Notes: generated from the sequence alone by a model not told the origin. 9,774 bases of DNA from Cytophagaceae bacterium (GCA_947464365.1 CANHWS010000118.1:1-9774), one strand, 5' to 3'; positions 1 through 7,819 are shown, counted from the first letter of the stretch. Translations and numbers: made by a program.

Positions 1-1
1 A

Positions 2-202
2 TCTCTGACAGATACTCCACTAGCCAGTGCCCTATTGAGCACGGACGACAAACGCGAGGCAAGCAACAAACGCCACCCTATTGGGCGCTTTGGCACAGCT
101 GATGATGTTGCGCAGGCAGCACTTTGGCTACTAGGCCCTCATAGCACATGGGTAACAGGTCAAGTCATGGGAGTGGATGGTGGCATGGGTAGTCTTAAAT
201 AG
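2..202 (+). CDS. SDR family oxidoreductase, C-terminal part (partial at 5' edge)
   Basis: This is the last 66 residues of a short-chain dehydrogenase/reductase, an NAD(P)-dependent cytoplasmic enzyme with a Rossmann fold; the beginning lies outside the window. The frame opens at base 2 and ends at TAG 200-202. The visible part carries the typical end of the classical FabG-like group: a TPLA segment (the TP following the cofactor loop), then HPIGRFGTADDVAQAALWLL, then a VTGQVMGVDGG segment that closes the last beta strand, and a short tail GMGSLK. The catalytic Tyr-Lys pair and the glycine-rich cofactor motif are upstream and cannot be checked. The substrate cannot be told from this fragment. 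The gene converges on the S46 peptidase gene, with a hairpin between them. Family assignment is firm; specific function is unknown. Confidence 0.9.
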   Translation, partial: SLTDTPLASALLSTDDKREASNKRHPIGRFGTADDVAQAALWLLGPHSTWVTGQVMGVDGGMGSLK

Positions 203-241
203 ATTACCAGAAGCCATTATCTAGCCAGAAACCACAGAAAC

Positions 242-282
242 ATAAAGCCCTTCGTCAGAATGATATTGACGAAGGGCTTTAT
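242..282. terminator. Perfect 16-bp hairpin between convergent genes, probable bidirectional terminator
   Basis: The arms 242-257 (ataaagcccttcgtca) and 267-282 are exact reverse complements, with a 9-base loop at 258-266. The hairpin lies 40 bases after the SDR stop and 27 bases beyond the S46 stop at 309, so it sits where both convergent transcripts end. The A/T-rich outer end of the stem and the following TTGTTTTG on the plus strand resemble an intrinsic terminator; on the minus strand the tail (TGTTTCTG) is weaker. The structure is read directly; the bidirectional role is inference. Confidence 0.8.
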
Positions 283-308
283 TGTTTTGAGAAGAATGTA
301 ACTTAGGC

Positions 309-2684
309 CTACTTGGCAGTTGCCTTTGCTGTTACCTTTTTGACAGCTGGTTTGCCTTTAGCCGCTTTTACTTTGGCAGGTGCAGGATCAACCGTGTTGG
401 CTGGCGCTGCTGGAGCGATTGTTGGCAGCGGGACGCTAGTCGGTGGTGCTACCACTGGGTCCATACGCTCGACAAGTTTCATCTCATCGACTAGGTGTTT
501 GGCACCCGCATACTTGTCGATGATAAACAGGGTATAACGAATGTCAACGCTGATTGTACGTTGGAACTCAGGCTCGAAAGCAATATCGCCACTCATAGCC
601 TCCCAGTTGCCGTCATAAGCCGTACCGATTAGGTCACCATGAGCATTGATGACAGGGCTACCGCTATTGCCACCTGTAATGTCGTTATTGCTGATGAACG
701 AACATGGCAGTTTGCCATTCTGACCATAACGGCCATAGTCCTTCTTCTGATACAAAGCCTTCAATTTAGCTGGCACAATGAACTCCTCGTTCGTAGGGTC
801 TTCTTTTTCCATCACACCGTCTAAGGTGGTGAGGTAGTCATACTTGACGCCATCCTTGGGTTCGTAGGCCAAAACCTGGCCGTAGGTCATCCGCATTGTG
901 CTGTTGGCATTAGGATAGAACTTGCGGTTTTGGTCGCGTAACATGGTGCCAGCGACATACAGCCTGTTGGCCCTGTCAAGGTTGGCTTGGGCGGCAGCGA
1001 CAGGTTTGGTGACTTTTTCGGTGTAGGTCATTAGGATGTCATTTGCAACCTGAACCAATGGATCTTGCAGTATCTTTTTGGCATCTCCCTTCTTGAGGGC
1101 TTCCATAGCCTTTTCCTTGGTCGTGAAACTTGATTTCTTGAACACCTCAGCTACGTACTTGTCCACATCACCCTTATACTTGGTCTTAATAGTAGTGATC
1201 ACAGCTGGCCATTGATCCTCGGCAACAAACTCTTGGTATGCCTTGAGGTGGAGGGCAAATAGCTTTTCTTCTGTCGGAAGGTTAGACTCCTTAAACATCT
1301 CTTCGAGGTTAGACTCGAGGGACTTTTTGTTCTTCTCGACATCTTCGGCCTTAGCATCTGCGGCAGATGCTGCTGTTGCCCAACGGTACGTCATGACCCC
1401 AATTGGGAAGGAAGCAGGACCGTTGCTAGCCCACTCGGAATAAACCATACGAGCTGCTTGGTATTTCCGGATGGCATCATAGCCTGCTGCAAGGTCTGTC
1501 AAGACGCTGCCATATTCCGTTTGGCGACCACCTTCTGCTTTGACCCAAACATCAAATGCTTTCTCCTCATCACGTTTTTTGTCAACGACCTTTAGGCGCT
1601 TAAGCCCTGCAGACTGGCCGATAAAGTACTTCCAGTAATTGCTGATCTGGGCATACTTAGAGGCATACATGATCCTGATGGATGGTGTGACATCCATGTC
1701 CTTTTTCATGAGGGCCAGTTTGCGCTCCCGGATACTGATACGGGTTGGGTGGCTGATACTAAGATCAAGCGCCACACCCCAACTTGTGAGGTAGCGATTG
1801 GTACGGCCTGGGTATCCAAAGATCATCGTGAAGTCTCCTTCCTTGACGCCATTGAGCGATATAGGGAGGTAATGACGTGGCTTGAGTGGCACGTTGTCCG
1901 GGCTATACTTGGCTGGTTTGCCATCTGGGCCCATATAGACACGGAACATGCTGAAGTCGCCAGTGTGACGTGGCCACATCCAGTTATCGGTATCGCCACC
2001 ATATTTGCCGACACTGCTAGGTGGTGCACCTACCAAACGGACGTCTTCAAACACTTGGTTGACGAACAAGAAGTATTGATTACCGTCAAAAAACGGCCTA
2101 ACGGCGGCCTTGTAGCCAAAGCTGGCCTCTTGTTGCTCGACTTTGGCCTCGATGGCCTTCATGGCAGCGCTGATGGCTGCTTTACGCTCCGCCTCACCCA
2201 TACCTGGGTTAACTTTGCTCAATACCTCAGTCGTGACGTCTTCCATCCGAACCAAGAAAGTGACGAACAAACCTGGGTTTGCTTTCTCTTCCTTCTTGTT
2301 CATTGCCCAGAAACCGTCAGTCAGATAGTCATGCTCAACGCTGCTATGCTGCTGGATGGACTCATAACCGCAATGGTGATTGGTTAAAAGCAAACCCTCG
2401 GGGCTGATGATTTCGCCTGTGCAGAAGCCACCAAGTGACACAATAGCATCCTTGATACTGTGGTTGTTGATGCTATACAGTTCGTCAGCAGTGAGCTTGA
2501 GGCCCTTTTTCTGCATATCCTCGTGGTTGAGCCGTTTTATAAAAAGCGGCAACCACATACCTTCGTCAGGGCTGCTAGCTTGGGCTGATGGGAGGGCGAA
2601 CTGGCTGGTGACTAGTAAAGTGGCTGCAGCTAGGCGTTTCCAGCTGAAAACCTTACTGAGGGATCTGGTGAGTGTGTGGGCCAT
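309..2684 (-). CDS. S46 family dipeptidyl-peptidase, DPP7-like, exported
   Basis: A serine exopeptidase that removes dipeptides from the N terminus of peptides, normally in the periplasm, feeding peptide use. I choose ATG 2684 (791 aa) over a TTG at 2750 because it directly precedes a good signal peptide: basic region with KR near residue 17, hydrophobic stretch AAATLLVTSQFALPSA, probable cleavage after AQA at about residue 36. The S46 triad is visible: His104 in TNHHCGYE, Asp243 in RHTGDFS, Ser674 in GGNSGSPV. The residue 18 after the serine is Gly692 (YDGNWE); in the Porphyromonas enzymes Gly at this place marks DPP7 (hydrophobic P1) and Arg marks DPP11 (Asp/Glu P1), so DPP7-type specificity is inferred. 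The family is usually about 700-720 aa; the excess is mainly a tail of about 50 residues, Pro/Ala-rich then Lys/Ala-rich, ending in KKVTAKATAK. It appears to be transcribed alone, convergent with the SDR gene. Confidence 0.95.
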   Translation of the reverse strand: MAHTLTRSLSKVFSWKRLAAATLLVTSQFALPSAQASSPDEGMWLPLFIKRLNHEDMQKKGLKLTADELYSINNHSIKDAIVSLGGFCTGEIISPEGLLLTNHHCGYESIQQHSSVEHDYLTDGFWAMNKKEEKANPGLFVTFLVRMEDVTTEVLSKVNPGMGEAERKAAISAAMKAIEAKVEQQEASFGYKAAVRPFFDGNQYFLFVNQVFEDVRLVGAPPSSVGKYGGDTDNWMWPRHTGDFSMFRVYMGPDGKPAKYSPDNVPLKPRHYLPISLNGVKEGDFTMIFGYPGRTNRYLTSWGVALDLSISHPTRISIRERKLALMKKDMDVTPSIRIMYASKYAQISNYWKYFIGQSAGLKRLKVVDKKRDEEKAFDVWVKAEGGRQTEYGSVLTDLAAGYDAIRKYQAARMVYSEWASNGPASFPIGVMTYRWATAASAADAKAEDVEKNKKSLESNLEEMFKESNLPTEEKLFALHLKAYQEFVAEDQWPAVITTIKTKYKGDVDKYVAEVFKKSSFTTKEKAMEALKKGDAKKILQDPLVQVANDILMTYTEKVTKPVAAAQANLDRANRLYVAGTMLRDQNRKFYPNANSTMRMTYGQVLAYEPKDGVKYDYLTTLDGVMEKEDPTNEEFIVPAKLKALYQKKDYGRYGQNGKLPCSFISNNDITGGNSGSPVINAHGDLIGTAYDGNWEAMSGDIAFEPEFQRTISVDIRYTLFIIDKYAGAKHLVDEMKLVERMDPVVAPPTSVPLPTIAPAAPANTVDPAPAKVKAAKGKPAVKKVTAKATAK

Positions 2685-2789
2685 GTGGCTTTTACGAATT
2701 GGGGGGATTGAGGTGGTAAGAATAGGTAAGGCTAGGATGTGGGTAAGCAAGGAAATCCTTATACCAGTGGAAATTATTTACAGATTGGA

Positions 2790-2807
2790 TTTACCAGTCT
2801 GGGTAAA
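2790..2807. promoter_or_regulatory. Short inverted repeat upstream of the S46 gene
   Basis: TTTACC (2790-2795) and GGTAAA (2802-2807) are exact inverted repeats around a 6-base centre. They lie about 105 bases upstream of the S46 start and 21 bases beyond the stop of the small membrane-protein gene. This could be an operator, a weak terminator stem or chance. I saw no TAnnTTTG core on the minus strand here. The following GTAAACTTAT (2803-2812) recurs exactly at 5851-5860 in the nrdA/S41 intergenic region. Confidence 0.25.
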
Positions 2808-2827
2808 CTTATATAGGATCCTGAGGC

Positions 2828-3082
2828 TTAGTTGTGCTTGCCAAGACGACTATTGGGATCAGACTTGCGGGCGCCGAGTCTGTCACGATAGATGATAGCA
2901 AAGAGGGCCTTGATGATCTTGCGGGCGTTAACCCAAGTCATTAACAAGATTATAAATATCCCAAAGTAGGCCAATTCAATGATCCCGGTTTCGGTCTCCG
3001 TGATGAACAAGAGGCCGATAACCAAGCCGATGAATAACAGCAAATAGCCGAAAACCATCGTTAATATCTGTTGTCGTGTCAT
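2828..3082 (-). CDS. Small membrane protein, two predicted helices, unknown function
   Basis: An 84-residue open frame starting ATG at 3082. I do not recognise the family. Residues about 8-27 (VFGYLLLFIGLVIGLLFI) and 35-50 (IELAYFGIFIILLMTW) are strongly hydrophobic and should span the membrane, joined by a short acidic loop (TETETG). The C-terminal third is basic and hydrophilic (NARKIIKAL, RDRLGARKSD, RLGKHN), which by the positive-inside rule puts both ends in the cytoplasm. The frame fits neatly between the nrdA terminator and the S46 gene, on the same strand, and a long uninterrupted hydrophobic-then-basic layout is unlikely by chance. Because the nrdA terminator lies between 3131 and 3168, it probably has its own promoter or depends on readthrough. 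It could still be a chance frame; no homologue is recalled. Confidence 0.6.
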   Translation of the reverse strand: MTRQQILTMVFGYLLLFIGLVIGLLFITETETGIIELAYFGIFIILLMTWVNARKIIKALFAIIYRDRLGARKSDPNSRLGKHN

Positions 3083-3126
3083 GTATTGTTTGGTGCTGGT
3101 TTTGGCAGTATGATGCCTAAGGTAAC

Positions 3127-3168
3127 AAAAGGCAAGGCGATGTTACCAAAAAATAACATCGCCTTGCC
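3127..3168 (-). terminator. Intrinsic terminator of nrdA
   Basis: The arms 3131-3145 (ggcaaggcgatgtta) and 3154-3168 are exact reverse complements, a 15-bp stem with an 8-base loop. Read on the minus strand the stem is followed by TTTTGTTACC, and it begins 28 bases after the nrdA stop. This is a good Rho-independent terminator for nrdA and separates it from the small membrane-protein gene downstream. Confidence 0.85.
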
Positions 3169-3196
3169 AACATATTTTAACATAGATAAGCGTCAA

Positions 3197-5566
3197 CTAG
3201 CCCGAACATGCCTCGCAAGCATCTGGATTGTCCAAAGAACATACCATATCTGCGGTATTTTGTTCCGTACTGCTCAGGACCGGAATCAGCTCTTGAGTCG
3301 CTTGTTTTTCGACTGTGAACTGGATTGGATCAGCAGCAGCTTGGGAACGGAGGTAGTACATGCCTGTCTTAAGTCCTTTGCGCCAAGCATAGAAGTGCAT
3401 ACTGGTCAGTTTACCATAGTTAGGTTCGCCGATATGGATGTTTAGTGACTGACTTTGACAGATGTAGGCACCACGGTCGGCAGCCATATCGATGATTGCC
3501 TTCTGGGATATTTCCCAAACCGTACGATATAGATCCTTTATGTGCTGAGGGATGGCCGGGATTGACTGGATTGACCCTTTGGCACGGATAAGATCCGTTT
3601 TCATTTGGTCGTTCCAGAGTCCAAGCTCAACTAGGTCTTTGAGTAGGTGGCGATTGACAACAGTGAACTCGCCAGACAGCACACGGCGATTGTAAATGTT
3701 GCTGGTGTATGGCTCGAAACACTCGTTGTTACCCAGGATCTGGCTAGTGCTTGCGGTTGGCATTGGTGCGACAAGCAAGGAGTTACGTACACCAACCTTT
3801 TTGACCTTTTGTTTAAGACTATCCCAGTCCCAACGACCACTGTTTGGCGTTATGCCCCACATGTCAAACTGGAAGATTCCTTTGGATACAGGCGATCCCG
3901 GGAAGGTTTCGTAAGGTCCTTGTTTTTCCGCCAGCTCCATTGAGGCTTCCATCGCTGCGAAGTAGATGGTCTCGAAGATATCCTTATTCAAGCCACGGGC
4001 TTCTGGGCTATCAAAAGGCATCCTGAGTTTGATGAACGCATCAGCTAGTCCTTGCACACCAAGGCCGATAGGTCTGTGGCGGGTGTTGCTGCGGCGTGCT
4101 TCCTCGATAGGATAATAGTTGATGTCAATGATCCTGTTCAGGTTCTTGGTCGCAACCTTCGTAACCCTGTATAGATGATCATGATCGAACTTGCCGTTCT
4201 GGATGAACTTTGGCAAGGCCAAAGAGGCTAGGTTACATACCGCAACCTCGTTCTCATCTGTGTACTCGATAATCTCGGTACAAAGGTTACTGCTCTTGAT
4301 CGTGCCCAGATTTTTCTGGTTGCTTTTGCGGTTGGCTGCATCCTTATAGAGCATGTAAGGGGTTCCAGTCTCCGTTTGCGACTCGATGACTTTATACCAC
4401 AGATCTTGTGCCTTAATGACCTTACGAGCACGACCCTCACGCTCATAACGCTCATACAACTTCACGAACTCTTCGCCATGGCAATCTGCTAGGCCTGGCG
4501 CCTCGTGCGGGCAGAAGAGGGACCAAGTTTCGTTAGCCTCGACACGCTCCATGAAGAGATCAGGGATCCAGAGGGCATAGAACAAGTCACGGGCACGGAG
4601 TTCTTCTTTGCCGTGGTTCTTGCGTAGGTCCAGGAACTCATTGATGTCAGCATGCCAGGGCTCGATGTAAATAGCAAAGGCACCTTTGCGTTTGCCACCA
4701 CCTTGGTCCACATAGCGGGCTGTATCGTTGAACACACGCAACATCGGGATGATACCGTTGCTAGCTCCATTGGTCCCTTTGATGTAGGAGCCAGTGGCGC
4801 GGATGTTATGTATAGATAGGCCGATACCACCTGCACTTTGGGAAATCTTGGCGCACTGCTTAAGTGTGTCATAAATCCCGTCGATGCTATCGCTCTTCAT
4901 CGTGAGCAAGAAGCAAGATGAAAGCTGTGGTTTTGGCGTGCCCGCGTTAAACAGGGTTGGTGTGGCATGCGTAAACCACCGCTCCGACATCAAGTTGTAG
5001 GTTTCGATAGCAGCCTCAAGGTCATTGGTATGGATACCGATCGAAACCCGCATGATCATGTGTTGCGGACGCTCGATGACCCTGCCCTCTGTTTTGAGGA
5101 GATAACTACGCTCAAGGGTTTTGAATCCGAAGTAGTCGTAGCCGAAGTCACGGTCATATATAATGGAGCTGTCTAGCAAGGCAGCATTCTTCTTGACTAC
5201 ATCATAGACCTCTTTGCTAATGAGAGATGCGTTTTCGCCAGTTTTCGGGTCAACGTAGCTATAGAGGCGCTTGATTGTATTACTAAAGGACTTGCTAGTC
5301 TCTTTGTGCAGGTTGCTAACTGCAATCCGGGCAGCTAGGATGGCATAGTCGGGGTGTTTGGTCGCAAGGCTAGCCGAAAGCTCTGCAGCATAGTTGTCCA
5401 GGTCGGTGGTGGTGATACCGTCTGTCATGCCCTCAACAACCTTCTTAGCTACCTCAATCGGATCGACGAAGCGCATCTCAAGACCGTAGCACAGCTTCTC
5501 GATCCGTGCGGTGATCTTGTCAAATTTGACGCTTTCGCGCCGGCCATCTCTCTTTATTACGTACAT
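3197..5566 (-). CDS. nrdA: Ribonucleoside-diphosphate reductase, class Ia large (alpha) subunit
   Basis: Reduces ribonucleoside diphosphates to the deoxy forms in the cytoplasm, together with a radical-generating beta subunit (NrdB). The protein is 789 aa from ATG 5566 and complete. Residues 1 to about 90 form the ATP-cone overall-activity domain (MYVIKRDGRRE at the start), with Asp57 present, the residue whose change in the mouse enzyme removes dATP inhibition. Active-site residues: Cys218 (SSCFLL) and Cys444 (VCNLAS) as the redox pair, Asn427, Cys429 and Glu431 (SSNLCTEI) with Cys429 the thiyl-radical site, and Tyr737-Tyr738 (GMYYLR) for radical transfer. The C terminus has the shuttle pair CEAC (784, 787). 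These numbers equal those of the mammalian R1 protein up to Tyr738, so this is the eukaryote-like NrdA branch rather than the E. coli type. No nrdB is adjacent; the gene is divergent from the S41 peptidase gene and ends at its own terminator. Confidence 0.98.
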   Translation of the reverse strand: MYVIKRDGRRESVKFDKITARIEKLCYGLEMRFVDPIEVAKKVVEGMTDGITTTDLDNYAAELSASLATKHPDYAILAARIAVSNLHKETSKSFSNTIKRLYSYVDPKTGENASLISKEVYDVVKKNAALLDSSIIYDRDFGYDYFGFKTLERSYLLKTEGRVIERPQHMIMRVSIGIHTNDLEAAIETYNLMSERWFTHATPTLFNAGTPKPQLSSCFLLTMKSDSIDGIYDTLKQCAKISQSAGGIGLSIHNIRATGSYIKGTNGASNGIIPMLRVFNDTARYVDQGGGKRKGAFAIYIEPWHADINEFLDLRKNHGKEELRARDLFYALWIPDLFMERVEANETWSLFCPHEAPGLADCHGEEFVKLYERYEREGRARKVIKAQDLWYKVIESQTETGTPYMLYKDAANRKSNQKNLGTIKSSNLCTEIIEYTDENEVAVCNLASLALPKFIQNGKFDHDHLYRVTKVATKNLNRIIDINYYPIEEARRSNTRHRPIGLGVQGLADAFIKLRMPFDSPEARGLNKDIFETIYFAAMEASMELAEKQGPYETFPGSPVSKGIFQFDMWGITPNSGRWDWDSLKQKVKKVGVRNSLLVAPMPTASTSQILGNNECFEPYTSNIYNRRVLSGEFTVVNRHLLKDLVELGLWNDQMKTDLIRAKGSIQSIPAIPQHIKDLYRTVWEISQKAIIDMAADRGAYICQSQSLNIHIGEPNYGKLTSMHFYAWRKGLKTGMYYLRSQAAADPIQFTVEKQATQELIPVLSSTEQNTADMVCSLDNPDACEACSG

Positions 5567-6154
5567 GGTGATTTTTCTGTGAACTGCGTAGAAAACTCCG
5601 TTAAATCTTAGTTGCGCCCCTTTCTGGACGCTCCATTTTACCTGAATTGTGCCTTTGGCTAATCCCTAATACCATTTGAGAAGTTTAGGGTAAGCCGACT
5701 GATCAAGAACCTGTCATCCAGCACGATCCGAAAGTTGGCAATAACTGATTTTGGATACAAGTAGGTCCATCCTTTGTTTTTCTGGAAGGGAGTAAAAAAA
5801 CTTCTAGTAATGGTGGAGGTAATGTTACCTATATTTTTCATAATCAGTAAGTAAACTTATTTACTATAAGTGCAAAATTATTTTTGCACACCCCCAAAAT
5901 ACTTAACCTATTACCCAAGTCTACCATATCAGGGCAGACCCAAAGTCGTTGGAAATAAAACCGTCAAAACTGACGACTAGTACCCTACCCTATTGGCAAT
6001 GGAAATCAAGATTTTGACAATCTGGTACGCCATTTATCCCAAAAAAGATGCCAGCCATCAACAATGCACCTACTTTCGGCCTTATTGACGTATTTTGGCC
6101 CTGTTTACCTGACATTACATCTAGTCAACCTCATTTTTCAGTAAAAACTTGACC
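5567..6154. other. Divergent intergenic region between nrdA and the S41 peptidase gene
   Basis: About 590 bases without a credible gene. It must hold the promoters for nrdA (leftward) and the S41 gene (rightward). The stretch 5810-5900 is A/T-rich and carries overlapping inverted repeats: AGTAAA-CTTA-TTTACT at 5850-5865, CTTAT-TTACT-ATAAG at 5856-5870, and the 8+8-bp palindrome at 5870-5889. A looser pair CCCTAA/TTAGGG lies at 5664-5669 and 5685-5690. A 60-codon minus-strand frame at 5659-5841 has no recognisable features and I do not call it. I found no match to the NrdR-box pattern and no riboswitch I recognise. Confidence 0.6.
5870..5889. promoter_or_regulatory. 8+8-bp palindrome with back-to-back promoter-like cores
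   Basis: GTGCAAAA (5870-5877) and TTTTGCAC (5882-5889) are exact inverted repeats separated by TTAT. The same bases contain a TAnnTTTG-type core on each strand: TATTTTTG at 5879-5886 (plus) and TAATTTTG read on the minus strand over 5880-5873. This element is the Bacteroidota -7 consensus. No TTG-type -33 element stands at the usual 17-23-base distance on either strand, so promoter activity is uncertain, and the site may instead be an operator. It lies about 300 bases upstream of nrdA and 265 bases upstream of the S41 start. Confidence 0.45.
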
Positions 6155-7819
6155 GTGAAACAAACAAAAACAAGCTCCCTAGCCGTGCGTCTACCACTCC
6201 TGATTGGCCTCACACTAGCCGGTGGTATTTTCCTCGGAGCAAAAGTCTTCAGTACCACAGAAGCAAACAGCAAAGACGACCTCAATAAAAACTTGATCAA
6301 GATGCAAGAGGTCTTGTTCCATATCCAGAATGATTATGTTGATACCGTCAACATCAACCGGTTGACAGATGAGGCCATCACGAAGGTGCTTGAAAACCTC
6401 GACCCGCATTCTGTTTATATCCCAACCAAAGAGGTCGAGCTTGCCAATACACAACTCGAGGGTGACTTTGATGGCATCGGTGTTGAGTTCTTGATTGTCC
6501 GCGATACGATTGAGGTCGTGACGCCCCTATCTGGCGGACCTAGCGAAGCTGTCGGTGTGCATGCAGGGGACAAAATCGTGAAGGTAGATGGCAAGTCGGT
6601 AGCTGGCATTGGTATAACCAATCGCGAGGTTTTCAGCAAACTGCGTGGCCCACGTAATACTAAGGTAGTTGTGACAATGAAACGTCGTGGCGAAACGAAA
6701 CCAATCGACTTCACTATCACCCGTGGCAAAATACCGACCCACAGCATGGATGTAGCTTATATGGTTGACAAAACGACTGGCTACATCAAGATCAACCGCT
6801 TTTCGGCAACGACGTATGACGAGTTTTCGGCAGGATTAAGCAAGCTTACCGGCCTAGGTGCCAAACGACTCGTTCTGGATCTAAGAGGTAATCCTGGTGG
6901 CTATATGGACCGTGCTACCCGCATGGCAGATGACTTCTTGTCAGATGGCCGCATGATTGTTTATACCAAAAGCAAAGATCCAGTTCGGTTCAACCAAGAG
7001 ATCACCAGCACACCTGGCGGCAAGTTCGAGAAAGGAAATGTTGTGGTCCTGATTGACGAAGGCTCAGCCTCCGCATCGGAGATCGTTTCGGGAGCCTTGC
7101 AGGACAATGACCGTGCCCTTGTTGTTGGCCGACGTAGCTTTGGCAAAGGACTGGTCCAGATGCCTTTCAAACTCAGCGACCGTAGCGAGCTCAGGCTAAC
7201 AATCTCTAGGTATTACACTCCAGCGGGCCGTAGCATCCAGAAGTCTTATGAAAAAGGTGCTAAGGACTATGAGATGGACTTTGAAAAACGCTACAAAGGC
7301 GGCGAGCTCTTCAATGCGGATAGCATCAAGTTTAATAATGCCCTCAAATTCAAGACTATATCTGGCCGCACTGTATATGGTGGTGGAGGTATTATGCCTG
7401 ATATTTTTGTACCCCTCGACACCAATATCGCCTATCGGTACATGAACGAGCTAAGCAACAAATTTGTCATCCGGGAGTATGCTCTTGACTATGCCGAAGG
7501 ACATAAGGCCGAGCTACAACAGGCCGGACGCGAAGCTTTCGTGAACAACTTTGTCGTCACAGAGGACATGATGAAAACAGTCATAGCCAACGGCGAGAAA
7601 CAAGGGGTCAAGTACAATGACGCCTCCTACAAAAAAGCTGGTAAGAATATCCGCAACCTAGTCAAGGCTTTCATTGGTCGAAGCATTTGGAAAGAAGATG
7701 GCTTCTTCCCGGTTCTGAACCAACAAGATGAGGTCTTCATGACGGGTTATGGTCTGTTCAAGAAAGCTGCCGAAATCGAGGCACAAGGCCAAAAGGTAAA
7801 GTCGGCCTCTATCCGCTAG
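6155..7819 (+). CDS. S41 family C-terminal-processing (Ctp) peptidase, membrane-anchored
   Basis: A serine protease of the tail-specific/CtpA type, cutting envelope proteins from or near their C terminus. I take GTG 6155 as start (554 aa); TTG 6149 would add two residues, and a stop at 6122-6124 excludes anything further upstream. Residues 9-32 form one hydrophobic segment (PLLIGLTLAGGIFLGAKVF) after a basic start, a signal anchor or signal peptide placing the rest outside the cytoplasm. A PDZ domain runs from about 101 (LEGDFDGIG) to 190, with HAGDKIVKVDG. The protease domain follows: GYIKINRFS (209-217), LDLRGNPGG (241-249), the nucleophile Ser306 in GSASASEI and the general base Lys331 in RSFGKGLVQ, 25 residues apart as in E. 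coli Prc. GGGGIMPD at 409-416 ends the domain. About 140 further residues form a probably helical C-terminal extension, common in Bacteroidota homologues. It stands alone, divergent from nrdA, with a terminator after it. The physiological substrate cannot be inferred. Confidence 0.95.
   Translation: MKQTKTSSLAVRLPLLIGLTLAGGIFLGAKVFSTTEANSKDDLNKNLIKMQEVLFHIQNDYVDTVNINRLTDEAITKVLENLDPHSVYIPTKEVELANTQLEGDFDGIGVEFLIVRDTIEVVTPLSGGPSEAVGVHAGDKIVKVDGKSVAGIGITNREVFSKLRGPRNTKVVVTMKRRGETKPIDFTITRGKIPTHSMDVAYMVDKTTGYIKINRFSATTYDEFSAGLSKLTGLGAKRLVLDLRGNPGGYMDRATRMADDFLSDGRMIVYTKSKDPVRFNQEITSTPGGKFEKGNVVVLIDEGSASASEIVSGALQDNDRALVVGRRSFGKGLVQMPFKLSDRSELRLTISRYYTPAGRSIQKSYEKGAKDYEMDFEKRYKGGELFNADSIKFNNALKFKTISGRTVYGGGGIMPDIFVPLDTNIAYRYMNELSNKFVIREYALDYAEGHKAELQQAGREAFVNNFVVTEDMMKTVIANGEKQGVKYNDASYKKAGKNIRNLVKAFIGRSIWKEDGFFPVLNQQDEVFMTGYGLFKKAAEIEAQGQKVKSASIR

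Noticed and set aside
1749..2387. 212-codon plus-strand frame opposite the S46 gene
   Set aside because: It lies entirely antisense to a clearly conserved peptidase region containing the catalytic histidine and aspartate motifs, and its translation shows no family features.
2380..2895. 171-codon plus-strand frame spanning the S46 start region
   Set aside because: It is opposite the signal peptide and N-terminal domain of the S46 gene, and its hydrophobic segments are the antisense image of that sequence.
5659..5841. 60-codon minus-strand frame upstream of nrdA
   Set aside because: No recognisable motif, hydrophobic pattern or signal peptide; it lies in A/T-rich intergenic DNA where short open frames arise by chance. 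Not excluded, but not supported.
5567..5900. Search for an NrdR box or cobalamin riboswitch controlling nrdA
   Set aside because: No match to the NrdR-box pattern and no recognisable cobalamin riboswitch core; class Ia reductases are not normally cobalamin-regulated.
6014..6042. TTGACA at 6014-6019, like an E. coli sigma-70 -35 box
   Set aside because: No matching -10 hexamer at 16-18 bases, and Bacteroidota primary sigma factors use a different consensus.
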